Positions 39,289 through 47,914 are shown, numbered from the stretch's first letter. The stretch is 64,000 nt of DNA from JAWKIW01 sp046331175 (GCA_046331175.1 JAXLRI010000004.1:310001-374000); one strand, 5' to 3'. The notes: generated by a model not told the origin, from the letters alone. Numbers and translations: made by a program.

Positions 39289-41246
39289 CGAGCGACGAAT
39301 CGGGACGGCCCACCCGCGACAAGCCGTGGATGATGCGCACCTACTCGGGGCACTCCACGGCCAAGGCCTCCAACGAGCTCTACCGGACCAACCTGGCCAA
39401 GGGCCAGACGGGCCTGTCGATCGCCTTCGACCTGCCCACCCAGACCGGCTACGACCCGGACGCGCCCCAGGCCCGGGGCGAGGTCGGCAAGGTCGGCGTG
39501 CCGGTCGCCCACCTCGGCCACATGCAGACGCTGCTCGACGACATCCCCGTCGGCGAGATGAACACGTCGATGACGATCAACGCCCCGGCGGCGTGGCTGC
39601 TCGGCCTCTACATCGCCAACGCCGAGAACCAGGGCGTCGAGTCGCGCCAGCTGCGCGGCACCACCCAGAACGACATCGTGAAGGAGTACCTGTCGCGCGG
39701 GACCTACATCTTCCCGCCCCAGCCCTCGAAGCGGCTGATCGTCGACATGATCGCCTTCTGCAACGAGTGGGTCCCCAAGTGGAACCCGATGAACGTCTGC
39801 AGCTACCACCTGCAGGAGGCCGGTGCGACGCCGGTGCAGGAGCTGGCCTACTCGCTGGCCACCGCCATCGACGTGCTCGACGCCGTGCGCGAGTCGGGCC
39901 AGGTCGAGGCCGACCGCTTCCCCGCAGTGTTCGCCGCCATCTCGTTCTTCGTGAACGCCGGCATCCGCTTCGTCGAGGAGACCTGCAAGATGCGGGCCTT
40001 CACCGAGATGTGGGAGCGCATCGGCCGTGAGCGCTACGGCATCACCGACGAGAAGGCGCTGCGCTTCCGCTACGGCGTGCAGGTCAACAGCCTCGGGCTC
40101 ACCGAGGCCCAGCCCGAGAACAACGTGCAGCGGATCGTGCTGGAGATGCTCGCCGTCACGCTGTCGAAGAGGGCCCGGGCCCGGTCGATCCAGCTGCCGG
40201 CGTGGAACGAGGCCCTCGGCCTGCCCCGCCCGTGGGACCAGCAGTGGTCGCTGCGCATGCAGCAGGTCCTGGCCTTCGAGTCGGACCTGCTCGAGTACGC
40301 CGACCTGTTCGACGGCTCGCACGTGGTCGAGGCCAAGACCGCCGAGCTGGTCGACGCCGCCACCGCCGAGCTGGACGAGGTGCTGGCCCTCGGCGGCGCC
40401 TTCGCCGCCATCGACGAGCTCAAGGGCCGACTGGTGTCGTCGAACACCGAGCGCACCCGCCGGATCGAGACCGGCGAGCAGACCGTCGTCGGCGTGAACG
40501 CCTACACCGAGACCGCCCCGTCGCCGCTCGGCGGCGAGGAGAACATCCTGAAGGTCGACCCGGGCGTGGCCGACGAGATGATCGCCGACGTCCAGGCCTG
40601 GCGCTCCAACCGCGACAACGACGCCGTGAAGCGCAGCCTCGACGAGCTGCGCCGGGCGGCCGAGTCGGGCACCAACGTGATGCCCGCCACCATCGACCTG
40701 GCCCACGCCGGCGGCACCACCGGCGAGTGGGCCGGCGTGCTGCGCGAGGTCTTCGGCGAGTACCGCGCCCCCACCGGTGTGGCGGCCGCCGCCGGCGTCG
40801 GCGGGCTCAGCACCTCGCTGCGCGAGGTGGCCGAGCGCATCAAGGCCCGACCGGACGGCCCACCCCGCTTCCTCGTCGCCAAGCCCGGCCTCGACGGCCA
40901 CTCCAACGGCGCCGAGCAGATCGCCGTGGCCGCCCGCGACGCCGGCATGGAGGTCATCTACCAGGGCATCCGCCTGACCCCCGAGCAGATCGCCGCGGTG
41001 GCGCGCGACGAGGACGTCGACGTCATCGGCCTGTCGATCCTGTCGGGCAGCCACCTCGAGCTGGTGCCCGAGGTCGTCCGGCTGCTGCGCGAGGCCGGTG
41101 TCGATGCGCCGGTGGTGGTGGGCGGCATCATCCCCGAGGACGATCGCCCCGTCCTGCTCGACGGCGGGGTCGCCCGCGTCTACACGCCCAAGGACTTCGA
41201 GCTGGGCCGCATCATGGCCGACATCGCCGACCTGACCGGCGCCTGA
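39282..41246 (+). CDS. meaA: Ethylmalonyl-CoA mutase (MeaA type)
   Basis: 654 residues. An N-terminal TIM barrel with KPWMMRTYSGHSTAKASNELYRTNL, GLSIAFDLPTQTGYDPD and NICSYHLQEAGATPVQE-like NVCSYHLQEAGATPVQE is followed by a C-terminal cobalamin domain (about 520-654) whose GLDGHSNGAEQ is the DxHxxG base-off motif. The overall pattern matches Streptomyces MeaA rather than methylmalonyl-CoA mutase large subunits. It converts ethylmalonyl-CoA to methylsuccinyl-CoA. The partner crotonyl-CoA carboxylase/reductase is not in the window. The start could lie a few codons later because the ATG overlaps the operator-like dyad. Confidence 0.88.
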   Translation: MVTSDESGRPTRDKPWMMRTYSGHSTAKASNELYRTNLAKGQTGLSIAFDLPTQTGYDPDAPQARGEVGKVGVPVAHLGHMQTLLDDIPVGEMNTSMTINAPAAWLLGLYIANAENQGVESRQLRGTTQNDIVKEYLSRGTYIFPPQPSKRLIVDMIAFCNEWVPKWNPMNVCSYHLQEAGATPVQELAYSLATAIDVLDAVRESGQVEADRFPAVFAAISFFVNAGIRFVEETCKMRAFTEMWERIGRERYGITDEKALRFRYGVQVNSLGLTEAQPENNVQRIVLEMLAVTLSKRARARSIQLPAWNEALGLPRPWDQQWSLRMQQVLAFESDLLEYADLFDGSHVVEAKTAELVDAATAELDEVLALGGAFAAIDELKGRLVSSNTERTRRIETGEQTVVGVNAYTETAPSPLGGEENILKVDPGVADEMIADVQAWRSNRDNDAVKRSLDELRRAAESGTNVMPATIDLAHAGGTTGEWAGVLREVFGEYRAPTGVAAAAGVGGLSTSLREVAERIKARPDGPPRFLVAKPGLDGHSNGAEQIAVAARDAGMEVIYQGIRLTPEQIAAVARDEDVDVIGLSILSGSHLELVPEVVRLLREAGVDAPVVVGGIIPEDDRPVLLDGGVARVYTPKDFELGRIMADIADLTGA

Positions 41247-41278
41247 TCCCGGCCCACCCTCCCTCCCCTCCCGGCACC

Positions 41279-41316
41279 TGCGTTCCCCGTCGCGCTCCCG
41301 CGCGACCGCGAACGCA
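41279..41316 (+). terminator. Nested hairpin after meaA
   Basis: TGCGTTC (41279-41285) pairs with GAACGCA (41310-41316), enclosing GTCGCG (41289-41294) with CGCGAC (41301-41306). It starts 33 nt after the meaA stop. Confidence 0.5.
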
Positions 41317-41436
41317 CACCACCAGGGCGGCGTCGGCCCCTCCCACATCGGCGGCGAGCGCTCTGATCGGCCGCGGAGCGCGCGAATTCAGTGCTGAGCA
41401 GACTTGATATCCGGCCGGGGGGTCCGATGGATCGGG

Positions 41437-42207
41437 GTGGATCGGCGAGCCGTGTTGGGGGCTGCAGCCGGGCTGACGGGGGTGGTGCTGAGCGTCATCG
41501 CCGCAGCCTCGGGGGCAGTCATCCTGGCGCTGCTGGCCGGCTTCGTCGCGCTCGTCGCCGGGGGGATGGCCCTGCTGCTGGGCCGGGCGCTGGCCGAGGG
41601 CGACCGTCACCGGGACGAGCAGGCGGCCACCACCGCCCGCCTCGAGTCGGAGCTGGCCGCCGAACGAGAGGCCCGGGCCGACCTCGAGGACCAGCTGGCC
41701 AGCCGCATCCAGCTCACGGCCGTCCGGAAGGGCACCCAGATCGATGCCCTCACCGACACCGCCACCGGGCTGTTCAGCGAGGGCTACTTCACCGTCGCCC
41801 TGGAGGCCCGGATCGCTGCCGCCCGCCGCAACCTCAAGCCGGTCGCGGTGGTGCTGATGGAGGTCATCGAGGGACTGCAGAGCGGACGCCCCCAGCCGGC
41901 CGATCCGTCCCACGTCGCCCGCCACATCACCGAGACCATCCGTGAGGCCGACACCGCGTGTCGGCTGATGGACGGCGGCTACGCCCTGGTCCTGGAGGAC
42001 ACCTCCGAGACGGGGGCGATCTGGACCGTCGAGCGGGTGCGCCGGCGCCTCGCCGAGGCCGAGCCCGGCCTCACCGTGTGGGCCGGCGTGGCCTGCTACC
42101 CGGCCCACGGCTTCACGACCGACGAGATCCTCGACCGGGCCGACCTGGCCCTCGACATGGCCCGCGAGTGGCGTCAGGACCGCATCGAGGTCGCCTCGGC
42201 CGAGTGA
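41437..42207 (+). CDS. Membrane protein with degenerate GGDEF domain
   Basis: About 256 residues from GTG 41437 (start uncertain; a TTG at 41404 is possible). Two hydrophobic helices (about 5-50), then a coiled coil rich in Arg/Glu/Ala (RHRDEQAATTARLESELAAEREARADLEDQL), then a GGDEF-like fold. TDTATGLFSEGYF corresponds to the DxLTGLxNR region and CRLMDGGYALVLEDTSETGA stands where RxGGDEF should be, so it cannot be a normal cyclase. It is more likely a GTP- or c-di-GMP-binding or partner protein. Confidence 0.75.
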   Translation: MDRRAVLGAAAGLTGVVLSVIAAASGAVILALLAGFVALVAGGMALLLGRALAEGDRHRDEQAATTARLESELAAEREARADLEDQLASRIQLTAVRKGTQIDALTDTATGLFSEGYFTVALEARIAAARRNLKPVAVVLMEVIEGLQSGRPQPADPSHVARHITETIREADTACRLMDGGYALVLEDTSETGAIWTVERVRRRLAEAEPGLTVWAGVACYPAHGFTTDEILDRADLALDMAREWRQDRIEVASAE

Positions 42208-42346
42208 CGGCCGGCGCCGTCCGCGTGCGTGACGCGTGCCACGCTGCTTGAGGCGATCTTCACCGAACCCACCCGGGAACCTCGACCTGGGCTCCGTACG
42301 TTCCCCTCGTACGGCCGCTCACCCCCAACGGTCGAAGGAGCTCGAG

Positions 42347-42652
42347 ATGGTCACCGCCCTCATCGCCCTGCTGTTCGTCGTCGGGATCCTGCTCGGCATC
42401 CTCGCCCTGCAGCCCCGCGCCGAGCACGCCCCGGTGTTCGCCGACAACCGGTCCGAGGTCCTCGCCCGCCAGCACGTCCTCTACCAGGACCTCCGCCACC
42501 AGCGGCAGTTCCGGCCGCTCGGCAGCACCCCGGCGCTGCCCACCTGGCAGCCGCCGGCCACGCTGCTCGACGACGCGTCGTCCACCAGCGGTGCCCTGCG
42601 TGGCATCGCTGCGCATCCGAGCTCGGCCGGCGCCGAGCGCACGGCCGCCTGA
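42347..42652 (+). CDS. Small single-span membrane protein
   Basis: 101 residues from ATG 42347, which has AAGGAG 6 nt upstream, so expression is convincing. One N-terminal helix (VTALIALLFVVGILLGILAL), then a soluble tail with RSEVLARQHVLYQDLRHQRQFRPL. I recognise no family. It lies 139 nt after the degenerate GGDEF gene and is followed by a strong hairpin. Confidence 0.65.
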   Translation: MVTALIALLFVVGILLGILALQPRAEHAPVFADNRSEVLARQHVLYQDLRHQRQFRPLGSTPALPTWQPPATLLDDASSTSGALRGIAAHPSSAGAERTAA

Positions 42653-42655
42653 CCT

Positions 42656-42691
42656 CGACGGTGGCGCCATCGCCGCCCGGCGCCACCGTCG
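42656..42691 (+). terminator. Terminator after the small membrane protein
   Basis: Perfect 13-bp stem CGACGGTGGCGCC (42656-42668) with 42679-42691 and a 10-nt loop, starting 4 nt after the stop. Confidence 0.75.
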
Positions 42692-42770
42692 GGGTCGGTG
42701 GGACCGACCCGATCCGGGAGAGCATCCGCCGCGCCGGGACCAACGGGTCGCCGGCTGGCCAGGCGGCTGG

Positions 42771-43964
42771 TCAGGCGGTCGGATCGTCCTGACGTCGGGT
42801 CGCGCCGTCGAGCTCGGCCCGCACCTCGTCGCCGTCGGCGTCGAGGGGTCGCCCGGGCCAGCGCAACGAGCCCGGCGTGGCCGACAGGTGGGCCACCAGC
42901 CCCTGCATGGGGACGCCGTCGACCTCGGCGACCATGCCCCGGGCCACGGCGTGCGGATCCGACGCCAGCTCGCCCACCGTCAGCACCGGGGCGGCGGCGG
43001 CGTGGGCGGCGTCGAAGGCGTCGAGCACCTCGTCGCGCGTCCGCTCGGCGATCCACCCCGCCACCAGGGCGTCGAGCTCGTCGCGGTGCTCGGCCCGGCC
43101 GCCGAAGGTGGCGAAGCGCTCGTCGTCACCCACCCCGACCAGCTCGAGCACCCGCCGGGCGACCGAGTCGGCCGACGTCGACACCGCCACCCAGCCGCCG
43201 TCGGCGCAGCGGTACGTGTTGCGGGGGACGGTGTAGGGGATGCCGGCGCCGAGCCGGGGCTGCTCGTAGCCGAGCAGCCCCCACGCCGAGGGCAGCGCGC
43301 CCATCAGCTGGAAGAGCGACTCCAGCAGGTTCACGTCGACCACCTGGCCGACCCCGCTGTGCACCGCGACCATGGTGGCGAAGGCGGCCACCAGCGCGGT
43401 GACCTCGTCGGTGAGGGCGATGGGCGGCAGCAGGGGTGCGCCGTCGGGCTCGCCGTTGACGGCGGCGAAGCCCGACATCGCCTCGGCGATGGTGGCGAAG
43501 CCGGGCTTGGCCGCGTAGGGACCGTCCTGACCGAAGCCGGTGACGCGCGTGACCACGAGGCGGGGGTTGCGGGCGAGCAGCTCGTCGGGGTCGAGGCCGA
43601 GCGCTTCGAGCTTGCCCGGTCGCAGGTTCTCGACCAGGACGTCGGCGGTGTCGACCAGGCGCCGGCACACGTCGAGGTCGTCCGGGTCGCGCAGGTCGAG
43701 GGCGATGCAGCGCTTGTTGCGCCCGGCCAGCTTCCAGAACAGGGAGACGTCGTCACGGGGATCGCGCCAGCCCATGTTGCGCAGGGAGTCGCCCTCGGGA
43801 CGCTCGACCTTGATCACGTCGGCACCGAAGTCGGCGAGGTAGCGGGCGCACCCCGGGCCGGCCAGGACGGTCGCCAGGTCGACCACCCGCAGGTCGGCCA
43901 GTGGCCCCGACCGCCCGCGCCGACCAGCGTCCACCGCGGCCCGCGCCGAGGACCGCTCGTTCAC
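42771..43964 (-). CDS. CaiB/BaiF-type CoA transferase (class III)
   Basis: 397 residues. VVDLATVLAGPGCARYLADFGADVIKVERPEGDSLR is the family start, and the catalytic Asp that forms the acyl anhydride is in GVGQVVDVNLLESLFQLMG. It moves CoA between carboxylic acids (formyl-, carnitinyl-, succinyl- or aryl-CoA); the acid is unknown. Its GTG overlaps the stop of the preceding small membrane protein (GTGA), and it is the last gene of a three-gene operon with the phosphoesterase. Confidence 0.92.
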   Translation of the reverse strand: MNERSSARAAVDAGRRGRSGPLADLRVVDLATVLAGPGCARYLADFGADVIKVERPEGDSLRNMGWRDPRDDVSLFWKLAGRNKRCIALDLRDPDDLDVCRRLVDTADVLVENLRPGKLEALGLDPDELLARNPRLVVTRVTGFGQDGPYAAKPGFATIAEAMSGFAAVNGEPDGAPLLPPIALTDEVTALVAAFATMVAVHSGVGQVVDVNLLESLFQLMGALPSAWGLLGYEQPRLGAGIPYTVPRNTYRCADGGWVAVSTSADSVARRVLELVGVGDDERFATFGGRAEHRDELDALVAGWIAERTRDEVLDAFDAAHAAAAPVLTVGELASDPHAVARGMVAEVDGVPMQGLVAHLSATPGSLRWPGRPLDADGDEVRAELDGATRRQDDPTA

Positions 43965-44302
43965 GCCTTGGTGTTGGCGATGCGCGCCTCGGACATGAGC
44001 GCGAACGGCAGGACCAGCTTGCGGGCGAGGACCCGCTGCTCGGGCGTCGCCTCCTCGCGGGGATCCGGCAGCGCTCCTCGCTCTCGCAGCCTGATCCGGA
44101 CCTGCACGAGGATGACGTTGCCGATGAAGACGGCGATGAGGGCGCCGAACAGCGCCGGGATCGCCCAGGCGCCGCTGGTGATCAGTGACACGAGCATCAC
44201 CACGAGCAGGCCGAAGCCGAGGGCCTGGAAGGCCGAGGCCACGATGTAGAGGCGGGCCTCGCCCCGCACGAAGCTCGTCGGGTTCCCGCTGGGTTCGTTC
44301 AT
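43961..44302 (-). CDS. Small two-helix membrane protein
   Basis: 113 residues. Two hydrophobic helices (IVASAFQALGFGLLVVMLVSLI and WAIPALFGALIAVFIGNVILV) are followed by a basic amphipathic tail (RIRLRERGALPDPREEATPEQRVLARKL). I do not recognise the family. It overlaps both neighbours by 4 nt (ATGA with the phosphoesterase, GTGA with the CoA transferase), so it is translated with them. Confidence 0.75.
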   Translation of the reverse strand: MNEPSGNPTSFVRGEARLYIVASAFQALGFGLLVVMLVSLITSGAWAIPALFGALIAVFIGNVILVQVRIRLRERGALPDPREEATPEQRVLARKLVLPFALMSEARIANTKA

Positions 44303-45306
44303 GGCGTCCTCGTGGAGATGGCGAAGCACCGGTCGGTGAGCTCGCCGAAGGCGTACTCGAAGTAGGTGCCCTCGTACATGTGGCGCGTCTTGTCGGTCCA
44401 CTCCAGCGCCTCGGGCGTGGAGATGCGGCGGTGCACCTGCAGGACGCCGGTCTCGTACACGCGGTACTCGGCCCACGAGCCCGGGAAGTCCTTCACGCAC
44501 GCCACCTCGACCCAGGGCACGTCGTGGGTGAGGCCGATGCGACGGACGCGGTTGCGGTGGGTGTGACCGGCGAAGTAGCCGCGGAGGTTGGCGTGGGCGG
44601 CGAACACCTCGACCAGCCGCTCGGAGTCGTCGGGGACGATCCCGAAGTAGTTGGCGGGGCGCTGGGCGGACTCGGGGCTCCACACGTGGTGGTGGCCGAA
44701 CACGAGGATCGGGCCGTCGGTGCCGGCGGCGAGGTCGCGCAGCCAGGCCAGCGTCTCCCCCGGGACCCGGCCGTTGGCGTGACCCTCCGACGAGGTGTCG
44801 ATGAGGGCCAGCGTGACGCCGGGCAGCTCGACGACCTGGTGGGGCCAGGCCGCGTACGTGCCTCCGTGGTACGAGTCGTGGTTGCCGCGAACGTGGGTCA
44901 GCCGCTCGCCGAACGCCGGCTCGTAGAACGACAGGAACGCCTCGTACTCGTCCAGCGTGCCGTTGGAGGTCAGGTCGCCCTTCACCAGGACGGCATCGAG
45001 GTCGGCCCGCTCCATCTCGGCGACGGCGCCCCGGTTCATGATCTCGGGATAGGGCTCGGCACCCTCCTCGACCGAGAAGATGGGCCCCATCTCGAGGCCG
45101 TCGATGATGCCGCACTCGGTCTCGCCGAAGTGCACGTCGTTGACGGTGCCGAACCGGGCGAGCAGCTCGCCCTCCGGTCGGACGAGGGTCCGGAAGACGA
45201 ACCCGTCGTACTCGTAGACGTGGTCGGGCTCGAGGTCGTCGTAGGTGCGCACGGCGAACCCGTCGTGGACCACCGCCTCGTCGTCGGCCACCGTGGTCAG
45301 CTCCAT
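44299..45306 (-). CDS. Calcineurin-like metallophosphoesterase
   Basis: 335 residues. All metal motifs are present: TVNDVHFGE (DxH), VLVKGDLTSNG (GDxx), HVRGNHDSYHGG (GNHD), ILVFGHHHVW and YFAGHTHRNRV (GHxH). A 50-residue N-terminal beta segment and a C-terminal HRRISTPEALEWTDKTRHMYEG tail flank the domain. This arrangement resembles 3',5'-cyclic-nucleotide phosphodiesterase-like (class III) enzymes, but the substrate is not fixed. ATG 45306 is preferred over 45315 because an AGGATGG then lies at normal spacing. First gene of the operon with a membrane protein and a CoA transferase. Confidence 0.88.
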   Translation of the reverse strand: MELTTVADDEAVVHDGFAVRTYDDLEPDHVYEYDGFVFRTLVRPEGELLARFGTVNDVHFGETECGIIDGLEMGPIFSVEEGAEPYPEIMNRGAVAEMERADLDAVLVKGDLTSNGTLDEYEAFLSFYEPAFGERLTHVRGNHDSYHGGTYAAWPHQVVELPGVTLALIDTSSEGHANGRVPGETLAWLRDLAAGTDGPILVFGHHHVWSPESAQRPANYFGIVPDDSERLVEVFAAHANLRGYFAGHTHRNRVRRIGLTHDVPWVEVACVKDFPGSWAEYRVYETGVLQVHRRISTPEALEWTDKTRHMYEGTYFEYAFGELTDRCFAISTRTP

Positions 45307-45443
45307 GGCGCCCATCCTCGCACGTCGGCCACCGGCCACCCCACGACCGGGTGGGCGGGGGCCGCCGGCGAGCGATCCGGCCACGCCTCGCGCACGTGTT
45401 CGCTCGATGAACGCGGACCGTGGCGCCCCGGACGCGATTCGCC

Positions 45444-45449
45444 TAGCAT
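45444..45449 (+). promoter_or_regulatory. -10 box TAGCAT upstream of the DUF742-like gene
   Basis: TAGCAT about 80 nt before the start; the leader carries GAGGGGG about 11 nt before ATG 45528. Confidence 0.4.
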
Positions 45450-45527
45450 TGACGCCCTGCGCCACGCGGCGGCGCGGACCGTTGGCCACCGGGCGGGACC
45501 TGGGTGGCAGAGGGGGTGCAGACGACA

Positions 45528-45890
45528 ATGAGCGAGGATCGATTCGACCAGGCCAAGAAGCCCTGGTACGTGGTCACCAAGCGGCGCACGAAGCCCGACA
45601 TCGACATCCGCATCGAGGCCCAGGTGAAGGTGACCGCCCGCGGGGCGGCTGCCACGTCGTGGGGCCTGCAGATCGAGCACCGCGAGATCCTCGACCAGGC
45701 GCGCACCGGCACGTCGGTGGCCGAGATCGCCGCCACCACCAAGATGCCGCTGCTCGTGGCCATGATCCTCGCCGGCGACCTGGTCAAGGACGGGTTCCTC
45801 ACCCTGAGCCAGGTCAGCCTCGACGAGGCCGCCGGGCGCCCCGACGTCGCCCTGCTCAACAAGGTCCTCGACCGCCTCAAGGCGGTCTGA
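45528..45890 (+). CDS. DUF742-like small protein
   Basis: 120 residues. The C-terminal half, LQIEHREILDQARTGTSVAEIAATTKMPLLVAMILAGDLVKDGFLTLSQ, follows the DUF742 pattern (HREIL, SVAEIAA, P.gvv.vl..DL...G.l), a winged-helix-like domain. In Streptomyces DUF742 genes sit in conservons with a roadblock protein and a small GTPase, but neither is next to this gene. ATG 45528 is preferred because of the purine-rich site; GTG 45504 is possible. Confidence 0.65.
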   Translation: MSEDRFDQAKKPWYVVTKRRTKPDIDIRIEAQVKVTARGAAATSWGLQIEHREILDQARTGTSVAEIAATTKMPLLVAMILAGDLVKDGFLTLSQVSLDEAAGRPDVALLNKVLDRLKAV

Positions 45891-46027
45891 CCCCCCGGCC
45901 CGCCGGCGCCTCCGGGGCGGCGAGGGCGACCGACCCCCACGCCGTCGTCCGGCGCGCGCCGGCGCACCTCGTGTCGGGCCGCGTCGACGGCACGCCCCGC
46001 GGCGCACCGAGCCGGCGCCCAGCTCGA

Positions 46028-46255
46028 TCAGGGACGGTCGCGGCGCTGCGGGACCGGCTTGGTCCACCAGCGACCCGAGAACCGCCAGCGCGGCATCTCC
46101 GCCGGGGTCGGCTCGCCGGCGCCCCCGGTGGCCAGCCCGGCCTGGATGGCAGCGACGATGGCCGCCGCCTCCTCGGGCGTGGGGTCGGGCGCGATCGACG
46201 AGACCGTCGTGGCGGCCGAGGCCGTGGGATCGGGGGAGGCGGTGAGATCGTCCAT
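46028..46255 (-). CDS. Acyl-CoA carboxylase epsilon-like subunit
   Basis: 75 residues. PTPEEAAAIVAAIQAGL followed by a short linker and PRWRFSGRWWTKPVPQ matches the ACC_epsilon pattern (pTpEElAAlvA then W-rich tail), the small stabilising subunit of actinobacterial acyl-CoA carboxylases. It usually sits next to the beta subunit gene, but here the only carboxylase gene (53383-54936) is 7 kb away, so its partner is uncertain. The Thr/Ala-rich first 25 residues are typical too. Confidence 0.6.
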   Translation of the reverse strand: MDDLTASPDPTASAATTVSSIAPDPTPEEAAAIVAAIQAGLATGGAGEPTPAEMPRWRFSGRWWTKPVPQRRDRP

Positions 46256-46414
46256 GGCAGCGCAGCGGTGGCGGCGGCCACCGGGTCGGCGACGAGACTA
46301 GGCGCGGCGCTCCGGCCCGCACACCTCCGGGACGCCTCGGGGTCGATTCGCCGACCCGGAGCCCGGCAGGCAACCGGTCCGCCTCGACCGATCGCATCTC
46401 GACCGGGTCGAGGC

Positions 46415-46442
46415 TTGACATATTCCTATATCGGTATATGTT
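46415..46442 (+). promoter_or_regulatory. Promoter and operator of the arsR-type gene
   Basis: -35 TTGACA (46415-46420), 16-nt spacer, -10 TATGTT (46437-46442), then 6 nt to ATG 46449. An imperfect 24-bp dyad at 46418-46441 (arms ACATAT and ATATGT with a central ATAT) covers the whole spacer and the -10. This is the most AT-rich short stretch of its neighbourhood and an obvious self-repression site for the ArsR protein. Confidence 0.8.
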
Positions 46443-46448
46443 GGGCCC

Positions 46449-46838
46449 ATGGCTCGCACCGCCACGACGACCGACGTGTTCAACGCCATCGGCGATCCGG
46501 CTCGCCGGGCCCTGCTCGACGAGCTGGCCCTCGGCGAGGCCACCGTCGGCGAGCTGGCCGATCGCCTCGGCCGCCCCCAGCCCCAGGTGTCCAAGCACCT
46601 GGCCGTGCTGCGCGACGTCGACGCCGTCCGCTGCCGCAGCCACGGCCGCCACCGCGTCTACGGCATCCACCCCGCCGGCCTGGCCCCGCTGACCGGCTGG
46701 CTGGCCCGGCTGACCGCCGACGTCAACGCCCACCTCGACCGCCTCGACGACCACCTGCACCAGCTGGTCGCCGAGCTCGCGGACGAGCCCACCAACGAGC
46801 CCACCAACGAGCCCACCAACGATTCCGAGGAGCGCTGA
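46449..46838 (+). CDS. ArsR-family winged-helix regulator
   Basis: 129 residues. FNAIGDPARRALLDELALGEATVGELADRLGRPQPQVSKHLAVLRDVDAVRCRSHGRHRVYGIHP is a complete ArsR winged helix, with the recognition helix at QPQVSKHLAVLR. No metal-binding CxC is present in helix alpha-3, so it belongs to the non-metal group often paired with AHSA1 proteins. The C-terminus has NEPT repeated three times from a 12-bp DNA repeat. Three nt separate it from the next gene. Confidence 0.92.
   Translation: MARTATTTDVFNAIGDPARRALLDELALGEATVGELADRLGRPQPQVSKHLAVLRDVDAVRCRSHGRHRVYGIHPAGLAPLTGWLARLTADVNAHLDRLDDHLHQLVAELADEPTNEPTNEPTNDSEER
46785..46820. repeat. 12-bp coding repeat, three copies
   Basis: GAGCCCACCAAC three times in a row at the end of the arsR-type gene, encoding (EPTN)x3. 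Confidence 0.9.
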
Positions 46839-46841
46839 TCC

Positions 46842-47906
46842 ATGGCCACCCGCCCCGGCTCCGCCACCGTCACCCTGCCGTCCGACACCGAGATCCTGAT
46901 CACCCGCACCTTCGAGGCACCCCGCGCCCTGGTGTGGGACTGCCTCACGACCCCCCGCCACCTGCTGCGCTGGTGGGGCCCGTCGTGGTGCCCGATGGTG
47001 GCCTGCGAGGTCGACCTCCAGGTCGGGGGCCGCTGGCGCTACGTCTGCCGCGACGCCGACGGCAACGAGCTCGGCTGGCACGGCGAGTACCGCGAGATCT
47101 CCCCCGAGGAGCGGATCGTCACGACCGAGGTGTTCGAGGGCTTCCCCGACGCCGAGTCGGTCAACACCATGACGCTGCGCGACGACGGCGGCCACACCGT
47201 GCTGCAGACGCTGGTGCGCCACTCGAGCCGCGAGCACCGCGACGGCCACGTGCAGTCGGGGATGGAAGCCGGGATGCAGGAGACCTTCGACCGCCTCGAC
47301 GTCCTCGTCGAGGCACCGCAGGGGGCGGCCGCCCGCTTCGCCCTCGTCGCCGACGCCTTCGGCGATCGCGTCCGCCAGGTGCCCGCCGACGCCTGGTCGG
47401 CCCCGGCGCCGTGCGAGGGCTGGACGGCGCTCGACGTGGTCGACCACCTCGTCACCTGGGTCCCGTTCGTGCTCGGCCGCGGCGGCCTCGACTTCACGTC
47501 GGTGCCGCCGGTCGCCGACGACCCGGTGGCGGCGTGGGAGGCCTTCCGCGCCGTCATCTCGACCGCCCTCGCCGATCCGGCGGTGGCCGGCCACCGCTTC
47601 GACGCCGGTCCGCCCGGCGAGCTCACCGTCGAGCGGGCGGTCGACATGCTGGTGACCGGTGACGTGCTCGTCCACACGTGGGACCTGGCCCGGGCGACCG
47701 GCCTCGACGAGCAGATCGACGAGCGCCTCGCCGCCGAGATGCTGGTGGGCATGCAGCCGATCGACGACGTCCTGCGCTCGAGCGGCCACTACGGACCGAA
47801 GGTCGAGGCTCCGGTCGGGTCGTCGGTGGTCGAACGCCTCGTCGCGTTCACCGGTCGCGACCCGGCCTGGAGCCCGGCACCGGCCGGCTCGGCGACGACG
47901 GGCTGA
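46842..47906 (+). CDS. AHSA1/START-like domain fused to a TIGR03086-type DinB/maleylpyruvate isomerase-like domain
   Basis: 354 residues. Residues 1 to about 158 form an AHSA1 domain (ITRTFEAPRALVWDCLTTPRHLLRWWGPSW, ending GMEAGMQETFDRLD). Residues about 165-350 form the DinB-like helical bundle of the TIGR03086 family, with VPADAWSAPAPCEGWTALDVVDHLVTW and VDMLVTGDVLVHTWDLARATG holding the metal-binding His set. The first domain is typical next to ArsR regulators. Fusion of the two is unusual. A thiol-dependent detoxification role is plausible but unproven. Confidence 0.85.
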   Translation: MATRPGSATVTLPSDTEILITRTFEAPRALVWDCLTTPRHLLRWWGPSWCPMVACEVDLQVGGRWRYVCRDADGNELGWHGEYREISPEERIVTTEVFEGFPDAESVNTMTLRDDGGHTVLQTLVRHSSREHRDGHVQSGMEAGMQETFDRLDVLVEAPQGAAARFALVADAFGDRVRQVPADAWSAPAPCEGWTALDVVDHLVTWVPFVLGRGGLDFTSVPPVADDPVAAWEAFRAVISTALADPAVAGHRFDAGPPGELTVERAVDMLVTGDVLVHTWDLARATGLDEQIDERLAAEMLVGMQPIDDVLRSSGHYGPKVEAPVGSSVVERLVAFTGRDPAWSPAPAGSATTG

Positions 47907-47914
47907 GCCGCCGG

